From the NCBI RefSeq assembly GCF_900604955.1, contig NZ_UWPE01000001.1, positions 930,001 to 994,000 of the forward strand: a stretch of 64,000 nucleotides of DNA, given 5' to 3'. Position 1 is the first letter of the stretch. Every line of letters starts with the position of its first letter. This DNA comes from Neoactinobaculum massilliense (GTDB lineage: Bacteria; Actinomycetota; Actinomycetes; Actinomycetales; Actinomycetaceae). Shown in pieces: positions 1 through 8,660 of the stretch. The notes beneath the pieces were generated by a model. It saw nothing but the letters and a program-made list of their open reading frames with translations. It was not told the origin of the DNA and made no database searches. Made by a program: the position numbers and the translations under genes.

Positions 1-1924
1 CCGACGGCCGCTGCGTAGCGAGCACCAGATGGATACCAGCTGCACGCGCCAGCTGGGTGATGCGCTGAATCGAAGCCTCGACATCACGGGGAGCCACCAT
101 CATGAGGTCGGCCAGCTCGTCCACCACCACGAGGAGGTAGGGGTAGGGCGCCAGTTTGCGATCCGGATCCTTCGGCGTCACCTTTCCGGCACGTACAGCG
201 GCATTAAATTCCGCGATGTTCTTGAAGTGGTAGGTGGCCATGTCGTCGTAGCGCGCGTCCATTTCCTTTACCACCCATTCGAGGGCCTCGGCCGCCTTTT
301 TCGGGTTGGTGATAATGGGTGTAATGAGGTGCGGAATGCCCGCGTAAATAGAGAATTCCACGCGCTTGGGGTCCACCAGGATCATGCGCACCTGATCCGG
401 TGTAGCGCGCGTCATGATAGAGACGATCATCGAATTGATGAACGAGGACTTGCCCGCGCCCGTCGCACCGGCCACCAAAAGGTGGGGCATCTTAGTCAGG
501 TTGGTGAGCACGAATTTGCCTTCGACGTTCTTGCCCACAGCCACCGTCATCGGGTGGCGGTCCTTCTGCGCCGGGCCCGAGCGCAGCACATCGCCCAGCA
601 GCACGGTTTCGCGGTCCGAATTCGGAATCTCAATGCCAATGGCGGACTTCCCGGGAATCGGGGAGAGAATTCGCACGTCCGCGGACGCCACCGCGTAGGC
701 AATATCCGCCGAGAGCTGGGTAATCCGTGACACCTTGGTGCCCGGCCCCAGTTCCACTTCGTACTGAGTAACCGTCGGGCCGCGCGAGAAACCCACCACC
801 TGGGCATCCACGTCAAAGTCCGTGAACAGTTTCGTCAGTGATTCGACGACGGCGTCGTTCGCGGCCGTGTGCGAAGCCGACGGCTGTCCCTTCTTCAGTA
901 GTGACAGCGGTGGAAGCTTGTAGGACACGTTGGAATCAAGGACCAGTTGCTGTCCCGCGGCGGGCAGTTCCGACGTCGCCGGCGCGCTTTCCTGCGGATC
1001 CACGCCCGCAAGAGGTTTCTTTGCCTTTGCCTTGACGGGTTTGGGAAGCACCCTGGTGGCGGCGGGCAGCACCTCGGTGGGGGCGGCCGCTTCCGCCGCG
1101 TCATCGCCGGCCTTAGCCGCAGCATCTTTGAGGTCCTTCATAACCTTCGTGGCGGCGCTGTCAGCAGCCTTGGCCTCGGCTTTTGCGGCGCGCTTCTGGC
1201 GCCGGCGTTCCAGGAGGGAGGGCTTCACGCCCACATCCTCGCCATCCGCTCCCCGATCCTGGACCGACTTATCATCGGCATCCTCAATGATTGCGGCCTT
1301 CTCATAGGGCTTGGAACGGGCCGCCTCGGCGTCCGCAGCATCAATACGCCTGGCCTCGCGCTCCTGCTGGTGGCGCCGGGCGCGGTCCGCGAAGCCACTA
1401 AACAGGTCCACGAGGGAAATACGGAACATATACAGCACAGCGAACACGATGAGGAGCACCAGCACAGGTACGGCTCCCCATGGGGAGAGCAGCTGCGTCA
1501 GTGCGCCACCCACCAGCCAGCCAAGCAACCCGCCGGCATGCTCAACGCCCATGATGTCCACGCCCGGGCTGACCGGTTGAATAATTGCGTGGATAACGCC
1601 CGTGAGGCCGATGAGCGTGAGGAGAAGCCCACGCGCGGCGCGGCTGGAGGCCGCCCATAATCCCGGCACCACCACGAATATGGCAATGCCTAGAAACAGC
1701 AGCGGGCAGATGACGGAAAGCACCCCCACCGGTGCCGCCGTCAAATGATGAAGTAGAGTCCCGAGTGACCCGGAGAGCCCGAACCATTCCCGCAGCGCCA
1801 CCACGATGGCCAACGCCAGGAAAAACAGGAACCACCCGTTGCGAGCGTTCGGCGATAGGCCGCGCTTTGCCTCGGCAGCTTGCCGGGGCGCGCGCTGTTG
1901 AGTTCGGGATTTGCGTGAAGCCAC
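1..1924 (-). CDS. ftsK: DNA translocase FtsK, partial (5' part, runs off left edge)
   Basis: Septum-located ATP-driven DNA pump that moves chromosome termini during division. Only the first ~641 residues are visible. Hydrophobic segments at the N-terminus (the first at about residues 29-40) give the usual membrane anchor, followed by a charged Ala/Pro/Lys-rich linker. The motor core then shows the Walker [10 protein letters not shown] near residue 485 and the Walker B stretch [10 protein letters not shown] near residue 597. The C-terminal gamma domain lies outside the window. The GTG at 1924 is the earliest possible start because an in-frame TAA lies 12 bases upstream; there is no clear ribosome binding site. 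It follows rnj on the same strand, the usual actinobacterial order. Confidence 0.93.
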   Translation of the reverse strand, partial: MASRKSRTQQRAPRQAAEAKRGLSPNARNGWFLFFLALAIVVALREWFGLSGSLGTLLHHLTAAPVGVLSVICPLLFLGIAIFVVVPGLWAASSRAARGLLLTLIGLTGVIHAIIQPVSPGVDIMGVEHAGGLLGWLVGGALTQLLSPWGAVPVLVLLIVFAVLYMFRISLVDLFSGFADRARRHQQEREARRIDAADAEAARSKPYEKAAIIEDADDKSVQDRGADGEDVGVKPSLLERRRQKRAAKAEAKAADSAATKVMKDLKDAAAKAGDDAAEAAAPTEVLPAATRVLPKPVKAKAKKPLAGVDPQESAPATSELPAAGQQLVLDSNVSYKLPPLSLLKKGQPSASHTAANDAVVESLTKLFTDFDVDAQVVGFSRGPTVTQYEVELGPGTKVSRITQLSADIAYAVASADVRILSPIPGKSAIGIEIPNSDRETVLLGDVLRSGPAQKDRHPMTVAVGKNVEGKFVLTNLTKMPHLLVAGATGAGKSSFINSMIVSIMTRATPDQVRMILVDPKRVEFSIYAGIPHLITPIITNPKKAAEALEWVVKEMDARYDDMATYHFKNIAEFNAAVRAGKVTPKDPDRKLAPYPYLLVVVDELADLMMVAPRDVEASIQRITQLARAAGIHLVLATQRPS

Positions 1925-1948
1925 AGATAAATCTTAGTCGACATAGCA

Positions 1949-1984
1949 CCGCCCACCCGGGTGGCACGCCACACGGGTGGGCGG
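1949..1984 (-). terminator. hairpin after rnj, possible terminator
   Basis: A perfect 11-bp stem (CCGCCCACCCG paired with CGGGTGGGCGG) with a 14-nt loop lies between the rnj stop and the ftsK start. There is no U-run on the minus strand, so termination is uncertain; it could instead stabilise the rnj 3' end. Confidence 0.5.
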
Positions 1985-2005
1985 AACCCCGATTGCCTGA
2001 TGCTC

Positions 2006-3718
2006 CTAGACCTCGACGATCTTCGGAACAATCAACGGAGAACGGCGGAGCTTGCGGCCCAGCCACCGGCCAAGCGAACGGCGCATCGCCTGTTGCATGC
2101 CGTATGTATCGTCCCCCTTCTCGAGGGAATCCTGAAGTGCCTCCGTGACGTCGGGCAGAACGGCGTCGAACACCGAATCATCCTCCGCAACCGCGCGGCC
2201 CTGAATAACCGGGCCGGAAACAATCTGGCGGCTCTGGCCGTCAACCACGGCGATGACGGCAACGAAGCCCTCCTCGGCCAGCGTGGTGCGATCCTGGAGT
2301 TCAGAGTCCGTGATCTCTCCAATGGAGCCACCGTCCACGTAGATGTTGTGGAAGTCCAGCTGCCCCACAATCTTCGATTCGCCATCCACCATGTCTACGA
2401 CGGAACCGTTGCGGGCAATGATGACGTTATCCTGCGGCACGCCCGTCTTGAGGGCGAGAGAGCCGGAGGCCACCAGATGCCGGGTCTCACCGTGGATCGG
2501 CATGGCGTAGGCCGGCTGGATGATGTTGTAGGCGTAGAGCAGCTCACCCTGCGCCGCGTGACCAGACACGTGCACGCGCGCGTTGCGAGAGCTCACCACA
2601 TTAACGCCCAGGCCGATGAGATTGTTGATCATGCGGTACACGGAGGTCTCATTGCCCGGAATGAGCGAGGAGGCCAGTAGCACCGTGTCTCCCTTACCGA
2701 AGGAGATCTTCTGGTGGGACTGGTTAGCCACACGGTTGACCACGGCGAAAGGCTCACCCTGGGAACCGGTGGCCATGTAGAGGCGACGGTTCTCCGGGAT
2801 CGAGTTCATGTCACGCATGTCGATGAGGACACCATCGGGTACGTCCAAGAATCCCAGGTCCTCTGCAATGTCCATGTTGCGCACCATGGAGCGGCCCACG
2901 AAGGCCACCCGGCGCCCGTGGTGAGCGGCCGCGTTAATGATCTCCTGCACGCGATGCACGTGGGAGGCAAACGTGGCGACCATTACCTGGCCGGTGGCCT
3001 TGCCGATCACGTCATCGATCACCGGGGCGATATCGGATTCAGAGGCAACAAAGCCCGGCACCTCCGCATTCGTGGAATCCATCATGAGAAGATCCACGCC
3101 CTCTTCGCCAGCGGCCGCGAAGGCGCGCAGGTCCGTGAGGCGCCCGTCAATGGGGAGCTGGTCCATCTTGAAATCGCCCGTAATGAGGAGGTTGCCCTCC
3201 GGGGTGCGCACGAACACGGCCAGCGCGTCCGGGATGGAGTGGGAGACGGCGATAAATTCGAATTCGAAGGGGCCGATCTTATTGACGTCCCCTTCCGCCA
3301 CCACCTTGGTGTTGGGGACGATGTGATGCTCCTGCATCTTCGCTTCCACCAGGGCAATGGTGAACTGGGAACCGATCACCGGGATGTCCTTGCGCATCTT
3401 GAGCAGGTAGGGCACCGCGCCGATGTGGTCCTCGTGGCCGTGGGTGAGCACGATGGCCTCGATATCATCCACACGGTTCTTGAGGTAGTCAATGTTGGGC
3501 AGAATCTGGTCCACGCCCGGTTGATCGTATTCGGGGAACAGCACGCCGCAATCGACCACCACGAGGTGCCCCTGGTACTCCAGGACGTTGCAGTTGCGGC
3601 CCACCTCCTCAAGGCCGCCCAGCGGCACTATACGTACAGCGTTATCCTTCAGCGCCGGAATTTGGTTTTTCTTGGACTTCTTTTTCACAGGTCCCATTGT
3701 GACACGTTGCCGCGACAT
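2006..3718 (-). CDS. rnj: Ribonuclease J (metallo-beta-lactamase / beta-CASP RNase)
   Basis: Cytoplasmic zinc-dependent RNase with endo- and 5'-exonuclease activity, used in mRNA turnover and rRNA maturation. The protein is 570 residues, normal for the family. The metal-binding motif HGHEDH is at residues 93-98, followed by a beta-CASP region and a C-terminal domain. The first ATG (3718) gives MSRQRVTMGPV; an internal ATG at 3697 (MGPVKKK) is equally possible because neither has a strong ribosome binding site. In many actinobacteria dapA/dapB lie upstream of this gene; here the upstream neighbour is an M16 peptidase across a 165-nt gap. Confidence 0.96.
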   Translation of the reverse strand: MSRQRVTMGPVKKKSKKNQIPALKDNAVRIVPLGGLEEVGRNCNVLEYQGHLVVVDCGVLFPEYDQPGVDQILPNIDYLKNRVDDIEAIVLTHGHEDHIGAVPYLLKMRKDIPVIGSQFTIALVEAKMQEHHIVPNTKVVAEGDVNKIGPFEFEFIAVSHSIPDALAVFVRTPEGNLLITGDFKMDQLPIDGRLTDLRAFAAAGEEGVDLLMMDSTNAEVPGFVASESDIAPVIDDVIGKATGQVMVATFASHVHRVQEIINAAAHHGRRVAFVGRSMVRNMDIAEDLGFLDVPDGVLIDMRDMNSIPENRRLYMATGSQGEPFAVVNRVANQSHQKISFGKGDTVLLASSLIPGNETSVYRMINNLIGLGVNVVSSRNARVHVSGHAAQGELLYAYNIIQPAYAMPIHGETRHLVASGSLALKTGVPQDNVIIARNGSVVDMVDGESKIVGQLDFHNIYVDGGSIGEITDSELQDRTTLAEEGFVAVIAVVDGQSRQIVSGPVIQGRAVAEDDSVFDAVLPDVTEALQDSLEKGDDTYGMQQAMRRSLGRWLGRKLRRSPLIVPKIVEV

Positions 3719-3883
3719 TGTGCGACGCCGCGGGCGAAAGGCACGCCCGTGGGCCGGGGTTCACGTAGTTATTTTCCGACGTCGAACGGGGTGCGCGCGA
3801 GTGCGGCCGCGCCCGCGAGACCGTCGCGGTATTCCACCGCACGCGCCGTCCGAATCGGTCGCCGCCAGTGCCTCCCGCCTCCG

Positions 3884-5200
3884 CTATTTCGCCGGGCCGA
3901 CCGTTACCGTGGAGCGCGGGCCCGCCGCCAGTTCCACCGCGAGCGCCTGAATATCCGCGGCGTTCACCGCCCGGGCGCGGCGAACATGTTCATGCTGTGA
4001 GATGAGCTCACCGCGCACCAATTCCGAAGTAGCCATGCGGTTCATGGTGGAGGCGATATGTTCGCCATCAAACACGATATCCGCGCGTTGACGCCGGAAG
4101 GCGGATTCTACTTCTGCCTCGCTCACACCATCACGCGCGATACGGTCCAGTTCGCCGTTCATGATGCCGGCTACTTCCTCCGTTGCGGCCGGGGCGCAGG
4201 CGGCAAACATGCCGAACAGGCCGCCCTCACGGTAGGCGGCGGGGAACGCGTAGGTGGAGTACGCCAAGCCGTGTTTTTCTCGGATTTCCTGGAAAAGACG
4301 AGAGGAGGTGCCCCCACCCAGGATGGTGGAGAGCGCGAATTCGGTGGAGAGCCGCGAATCCTGCAGGGCGATGGCCGGCACACCGAAGGTGACGGCAGCC
4401 TGCTCCACGTCCCTCGTGAGGCTGACCGTGGTGCCCGCCGGATAATCAATATCGCTCACCTGGCGACGCGGCGCGGGCACCGCGTCGTCGCGAAGCTCCC
4501 ACCCGCCCTTTGCCAGTTCGGTGAGCACCATGTCCGCCAGCCGGTCATGGTCCACGGCGCCCGCCGCAACCACCACCAGTTCTTCGGGCCGATACACGCT
4601 GCGATAGTGGCGAAGTAACGCCTCGTGCTGCAGCGCACGGACCGTCTCCGCCGTGCCGCCCACCGGGCGCCCGAGCGGATGGGAACCGAACACCTGCTGC
4701 GGGAGCTGCTCCTGGGCGACGTCCGCGGCGTCGTCCGCATACATGGCCAGCTCCTCGAGGATCACTCCGCGTTCAGTGGCGAAATCCTGCGCATCCAGAC
4801 GGGCGGAGGTGACCATGTCCGCCAGGAGATCCACGGCACGGCCCATGTCCGCTTCGAATACGTGCCCGTAGTAGGCCGTGTGCTGTCGTCCGGTGGCAGC
4901 GTTAAAGGCGCCGCCCATGTAATCGGATTCCTCGGACACCTGGAGGGCCGTGCGCCGGCCCGTGCCCTTAAACAGTAGGTGCTCCAAAAAATGAGTGGAG
5001 CCGTAGGTGCCCGGCGCTTCGTCTCGCGAACCTGCGCCCACCCAGAAGCCAATAAAGGCCGAATGGACATGCGGAAGTGCCGAGGTAAGGAGGCGCACCC
5101 CGCCGGGGAGAACGGAACGGCGCAGGAGAGCGCCGTCGTCAGAAATGGTGAATTGCGCACCCGCCTCTAGAGGAAGCGAGGCCACGGAAAAACTGCTCAC
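3884..5200 (-). CDS. M16 family zinc metallopeptidase (pitrilysin/processing-peptidase type)
   Basis: A 438-residue single M16 unit. The inverted zinc motif HFLEH is at residues 70-74 and the third ligand is Glu150, exactly 76 residues after His74 as in active members, so it should be catalytic. The GTG start at 5200 has an AAAGG site just upstream. In actinobacteria this gene normally follows pnp directly; here a glucuronide-utilisation block separates the two. Its natural substrate in bacteria is poorly defined, so only peptide or protein degradation can be stated. Confidence 0.92.
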   Translation of the reverse strand: MSSFSVASLPLEAGAQFTISDDGALLRRSVLPGGVRLLTSALPHVHSAFIGFWVGAGSRDEAPGTYGSTHFLEHLLFKGTGRRTALQVSEESDYMGGAFNAATGRQHTAYYGHVFEADMGRAVDLLADMVTSARLDAQDFATERGVILEELAMYADDAADVAQEQLPQQVFGSHPLGRPVGGTAETVRALQHEALLRHYRSVYRPEELVVVAAGAVDHDRLADMVLTELAKGGWELRDDAVPAPRRQVSDIDYPAGTTVSLTRDVEQAAVTFGVPAIALQDSRLSTEFALSTILGGGTSSRLFQEIREKHGLAYSTYAFPAAYREGGLFGMFAACAPAATEEVAGIMNGELDRIARDGVSEAEVESAFRRQRADIVFDGEHIASTMNRMATSELVRGELISQHEHVRRARAVNAADIQALAVELAAGPRSTVTVGPAK

Positions 5201-5331
5201 TGTTGCCTTTCACTGCGTACTAATCGCCCCAGTGTACGCCCCGGCTTTTGCCAATCCATCGCGCGTTCGCCCGCCGCTAGCGCGTACCTGTGCCGGCATT
5301 CTTGGGTCTGGACGCGATGGCGGCCCGGAAT

Positions 5332-6336
5332 TTAGCGCGTACCGTCTGCGTGCGGTGCCGTCCCCAGGCTCTCACGCATGTCCAGACGCATGGGCACCAG
5401 CGCGTTCTCGGGTTTTGCCGCGGAGCGGTGGTCCAGCAAAAAGCGCATGAATGTGCCGGCGCGGCGCCCAATTTCCCAATTCGACGGATTCAGCGAGGCA
5501 AGCCTCGGGGTGGTGGCCGCCGTCAGCCGCGAGGAATCAATCCCCACCACGGACACGTCCTCCGGGACGCGCACGCCCTGCCGCTCAGCCTCCTGCAAGA
5601 ATGCGGCCGCATAACCGTCGTTGTAGCCAAACACGGCCGTGGTGGGATGCTTGGACCAGGCCGCAAATACGCGCTTTCCCACATCCCGGTCCATGACACC
5701 CGCGGAAATGCGCCGGCACTCCAGGCCTCCACGCGCGGCCGCATCCTGGGTGAGGCGCCACCGTACACCGCTTAGCCAGAGTGATTCGGGGCCAGAAATA
5801 AAGGTGAGCGAGCGGTGTCCGCGTTTTTTCAGCGCATCGACGACGGCGTCCACCCCCGCCGCGGTATCGGAGGTCACCGAGTAGATGCCTTTTTCTGCTC
5901 GATGCACCAGCACAAGGGGGCGTTGCTTACCCAGTTGCACCAGCTGTGCGGAGGAAAGCACCGAGGTGGCCACCACCAGTCCGTCCACGGTTTTTACTAT
6001 GCGGGAAAGCGCCTCCCATTCGAGTGCGCGGGAGGCGTCTGATTCTACGTAGAGCGGAGTAAGCTCCGCCCCCTTCATGGCCTCGGTGAATCCCGCCACG
6101 AGTTCCCGGTAAATCGGGAAAAATATGTCCGGTACGGCAAAGAGCACCAGATGGGTGGATGTAGCACCGGAAAAACTAGCAACACGGGGCCGGTAACCGA
6201 GGGCGTCCATCGCTTCGTGGACACGGCTCGCTGTTTCAAGGCTTACACGTCCGGGGCGCGAAAGCGCCCGGGATACCGTCGAGGCGGATACGCCCGCTTC
6301 CCTTGCCACGTCATAGATCGTCACGCGAGTGCCCAT
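5332..6336 (-). CDS. LacI-family transcriptional regulator, probable regulator of the glucuronide genes
   Basis: A 334-residue repressor-type protein. The N-terminal helix-turn-helix (about residues 5-25, with VSASTVSRALSR) and hinge are typical of the LacI/GalR family; the rest is a periplasmic-binding-protein-like sugar-sensing domain. The ATG at 6336 has a good AGGAGGG site. It sits directly downstream of the beta-glucuronidase gene on the same strand, so control of the divergent glucuronidase and symporter genes by a glucuronide-derived effector is the natural inference. The effector cannot be read from sequence. Confidence 0.93.
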   Translation of the reverse strand: MGTRVTIYDVAREAGVSASTVSRALSRPGRVSLETASRVHEAMDALGYRPRVASFSGATSTHLVLFAVPDIFFPIYRELVAGFTEAMKGAELTPLYVESDASRALEWEALSRIVKTVDGLVVATSVLSSAQLVQLGKQRPLVLVHRAEKGIYSVTSDTAAGVDAVVDALKKRGHRSLTFISGPESLWLSGVRWRLTQDAAARGGLECRRISAGVMDRDVGKRVFAAWSKHPTTAVFGYNDGYAAAFLQEAERQGVRVPEDVSVVGIDSSRLTAATTPRLASLNPSNWEIGRRAGTFMRFLLDHRSAAKPENALVPMRLDMRESLGTAPHADGTR

Positions 6337-6382
6337 GCGCCCTCCTACTACTCATCCCGATTGTAGGAGCGTAGCAGGCCCA

Positions 6383-6407
6383 CCCGCCCCGGCTGGGCCG
6401 GGGCGGG
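6383..6407 (-). terminator. GC-rich hairpin between the beta-glucuronidase and LacI genes
   Basis: A 10-bp perfect stem (CCCGCCCCGG / CCGGGGCGGG) with a 5-nt loop lies 60 nt past the glucuronidase stop. It has no U-run, so it may be a weak terminator or an mRNA 3'-end stabiliser that lowers regulator expression. Confidence 0.45.
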
Positions 6408-6466
6408 CCAGGAATCGACGCCGAGCCGGGCGCATCCGGGCACCGACGTCGTGAAAGCCGGCGAAA

Positions 6467-8245
6467 CTAGAAGCCGAGCTTCTCCTTCATCGCGAGCCAG
6501 CGATCACGCACCACGTATGCGTTCGGCTTCGGCTTGCGATCGCGGGTGAACATGCCCTTCTTGTTGCCGCCCACACGCATGATGCCCGGGGTGGTCTGGA
6601 AATCAGCGAAGTTCCACATCTGCTCGCCCACCACATTGGCGTAATCGTCGAAGACGCGGTGGAACATGCCGATGTTGTCGATCTGGAATTCCTCGGACCA
6701 CGGGCGGCGGAAGAAGTCCGAATTGCCTTCCATCGTGTCCGGGCCGTACTCGGTGAAGATGATCGGATGATCCGGGAGGCGCTTCACCCACTTGTCTAGC
6801 TCCTCGCGCAGGTGCTTCTCCGCGTCCTGCAGGTTACCCGTGTCCAGGTACCAGCCGAAGTAGCGATTGAGCATCACGACGTCGAAGAGCTCGGCGATCT
6901 TGTCCTTGTCCGCCGGTGCCATCATCACGTTGGTGTAGGAAATCGGGCGGGTGGGATCAGCCTCGCGGGCGACCGCAGCGAGCGGCTTGAAGTAGTCATA
7001 GGAGGCGTCCGTGTCCGATTCGGGCTCATTGGCGATGGACCAGATCACCACGGACGGGTGGTTCTTATCGCGCGCAATGAGATCACGGATCACCTGGGCG
7101 TGCACCTCGCGGGTGGCGTCATTGACCGTGTCCGGCGAGAACGTGGTGTAGCCCTGCGCGCCGGCAATACCGCCGCCGATGCCCATGTTAATACCCACGG
7201 CCGGGGTTTCGTCAATGACCACGAAGCCCTGCTCGTCCGCGTAGTCCATCTCCTCTTCCGCGTACGGATAGTGGGAGGTACGGAAGGAGTTCGCGCCCTG
7301 CCACTTCATGATCTCGTAATCGTGGATCATGAGCGCATCCGAGTGGCCCTTGCCAACCGTGTTGTTGTCCTCGTGCCGGCCGTAGCCACGGAAGTAGAAC
7401 GGCTTGCCGTTAATGAGGAACTGACCCTTGCTTACCTCGACCGTGCGGATGCCGAACGGCTGGACGTACACGTCACCGTCGGCGGTGATCTCCAGGCCGT
7501 ACATGGCACCGTGCCCCGGCGCCCAGAAGTCCGCGTTTTCCACGCGCACCTCGCCATGGGCACCTTCGGCGGCGGCCACTTCCTGACCGGACGCGTCGAG
7601 TACGCGCACCTTGACGCTCGCGGCACCCTCAGCGACGACGTCGTACGTGACGGTCCCGTCCGCCCCATCGATACCGGTAGTGATCGTCACGTCGGAGACG
7701 TGGACGGCCGGACGCGTATAGAGCGTGACGGAGCGGTGAATGCCCGCGTAGTTATAGAAATCGTGCCAGTAGATCTGCTTGTCGTTGCCGGAATCATCCT
7801 TGGTTACCAGCCCCGGCGGGATGGTCTGCCAGGAGAGGCGGTTGTCCACGGCAACGGTGAGGCGGAACTCCTCGCCCGGGTTCACATAGTCCGTGATGTC
7901 CGCTTCAAACGGCAGGTAGCCGCCCGTGTGGCGAGCCACCTCCGTACCGTTCACGAACACCACGCCCTCGTGGGTGACGGAACCAAAGTGGAGGATGAGG
8001 CGATCGTCGCCGTATAGCGGCGCAAACGCCGTGCGCTCGTAGAATACGTAGCCCACGTGGTCGTGGATCTTGGTATCCACGGTGATGTCGTTGTAGGAAG
8101 CGGGAACCGGCATAGTAATCGGATCCACCAGCGGGGCGGCGGCCCAATTGTTCTCCAGGCCGTTGTTATCCCAGTCCACCTTGAAGTTCCACACACCATC
8201 CAACACCGTGGAGTGGCGCGAGATTGAATCGCGGACTCTCAGCAT
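6467..8245 (-). CDS. uidA: Beta-glucuronidase (glycoside hydrolase family 2)
   Basis: Hydrolyses beta-D-glucuronides to free glucuronate and an aglycone; no signal peptide, so cytoplasmic. At 592 residues it is close to Escherichia coli UidA (603). It has a sugar-binding domain, an immunoglobulin-like domain and a TIM barrel. Acid/base Glu407 is in WSIANEPES and nucleophile Glu499 in IIFTEYGPD. Asn561-Lys563 (NKK) forms the N-x-K motif that binds the glucuronate carboxylate and separates true glucuronidases from galactosidases. The loop between NMGIG (353-357) and the DKNHPS segment (393-398) is about as long as in the E. coli enzyme, suggesting a Loop 1-type enzyme that takes small glucuronide conjugates. 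The site AAAGGTG precedes the ATG. Confidence 0.95.
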   Translation of the reverse strand: MLRVRDSISRHSTVLDGVWNFKVDWDNNGLENNWAAAPLVDPITMPVPASYNDITVDTKIHDHVGYVFYERTAFAPLYGDDRLILHFGSVTHEGVVFVNGTEVARHTGGYLPFEADITDYVNPGEEFRLTVAVDNRLSWQTIPPGLVTKDDSGNDKQIYWHDFYNYAGIHRSVTLYTRPAVHVSDVTITTGIDGADGTVTYDVVAEGAASVKVRVLDASGQEVAAAEGAHGEVRVENADFWAPGHGAMYGLEITADGDVYVQPFGIRTVEVSKGQFLINGKPFYFRGYGRHEDNNTVGKGHSDALMIHDYEIMKWQGANSFRTSHYPYAEEEMDYADEQGFVVIDETPAVGINMGIGGGIAGAQGYTTFSPDTVNDATREVHAQVIRDLIARDKNHPSVVIWSIANEPESDTDASYDYFKPLAAVAREADPTRPISYTNVMMAPADKDKIAELFDVVMLNRYFGWYLDTGNLQDAEKHLREELDKWVKRLPDHPIIFTEYGPDTMEGNSDFFRRPWSEEFQIDNIGMFHRVFDDYANVVGEQMWNFADFQTTPGIMRVGGNKKGMFTRDRKPKPNAYVVRDRWLAMKEKLGF

Positions 8246-8315
8246 GAGGCACCTTTACCTTTCACATGTTGTAACGGACATCTCTATTGTTTCGAACGGT
8301 TCCGTGCGGACGGGG

Positions 8316-8333
8316 AGTTGCCGGTTGTTGCAT
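8316..8333 (-). promoter_or_regulatory. Candidate regulator-binding motif upstream of beta-glucuronidase
   Basis: On the minus strand it reads ATGCAACAACCGGCAACT, matching 15 of 18 positions of the motif at 8549-8566. It contains two GCAAC direct repeats 10 bp apart (one helical turn). It ends 71 bp before the glucuronidase start and faces that gene. Function is inferred from duplication and position only. Confidence 0.45.
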
Positions 8334-8548
8334 GAATAGTGGGCCGGTGGACGGTGGGCGGGCCAGTGGACGGATCGGGCGTGGGAGTCAATCCGGCTAG
8401 AAAGGGCATGGATGGACGGACGCGGGTACCAGCCCCGCACGCGGCCATAATCCGCCAGGCAACGCGATACGTATACACGCCAAGAACTCCAGAGTTGGCC
8501 TTTAGTCCCAGCGCCGCGGCATGTGGCGCGAGGTCACGAAAATTCCGC

Positions 8549-8566
8549 ATGCAACAGATGGCAACT
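8549..8566 (+). promoter_or_regulatory. Candidate regulator-binding motif upstream of the glucuronide transporter
   Basis: It reads ATGCAACAGATGGCAACT and is the partner of the minus-strand motif at 8316-8333, in the same orientation relative to its own gene, ending 95 bp before the transporter start. GCAAC is repeated with a 10-bp period. Confidence 0.45.
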
Positions 8567-8660
8567 GCATTTTTGCCGTCAGCGGACGCGCGAAAGTTCA
8601 AGTATTAACCCGCAAAAGGGTTTGATATCCAAGCAAGGGTGCTTGTAGGAGGTAGCAATA

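Larger units (their letters stand above)
8246..8660. promoter_or_regulatory. Divergent promoter region between beta-glucuronidase and its transporter
   Basis: A 415-nt gap with no convincing gene. It must hold both promoters. An 18-nt motif occurs twice, facing each gene (listed separately). A GAACGGTTC-like dyad at about 8294-8302 near the glucuronidase start could be a LacI-type operator. On the transporter side AGGAGGT sits just before the ATG at 8661. I could not assign -35/-10 hexamers with confidence. Confidence 0.7.

Noticed and set aside
8294-8302. GAACGGTTC dyad as a definite LacI operator
   Set aside because: Too short and imperfect to claim; kept only as a possibility inside the divergent region.
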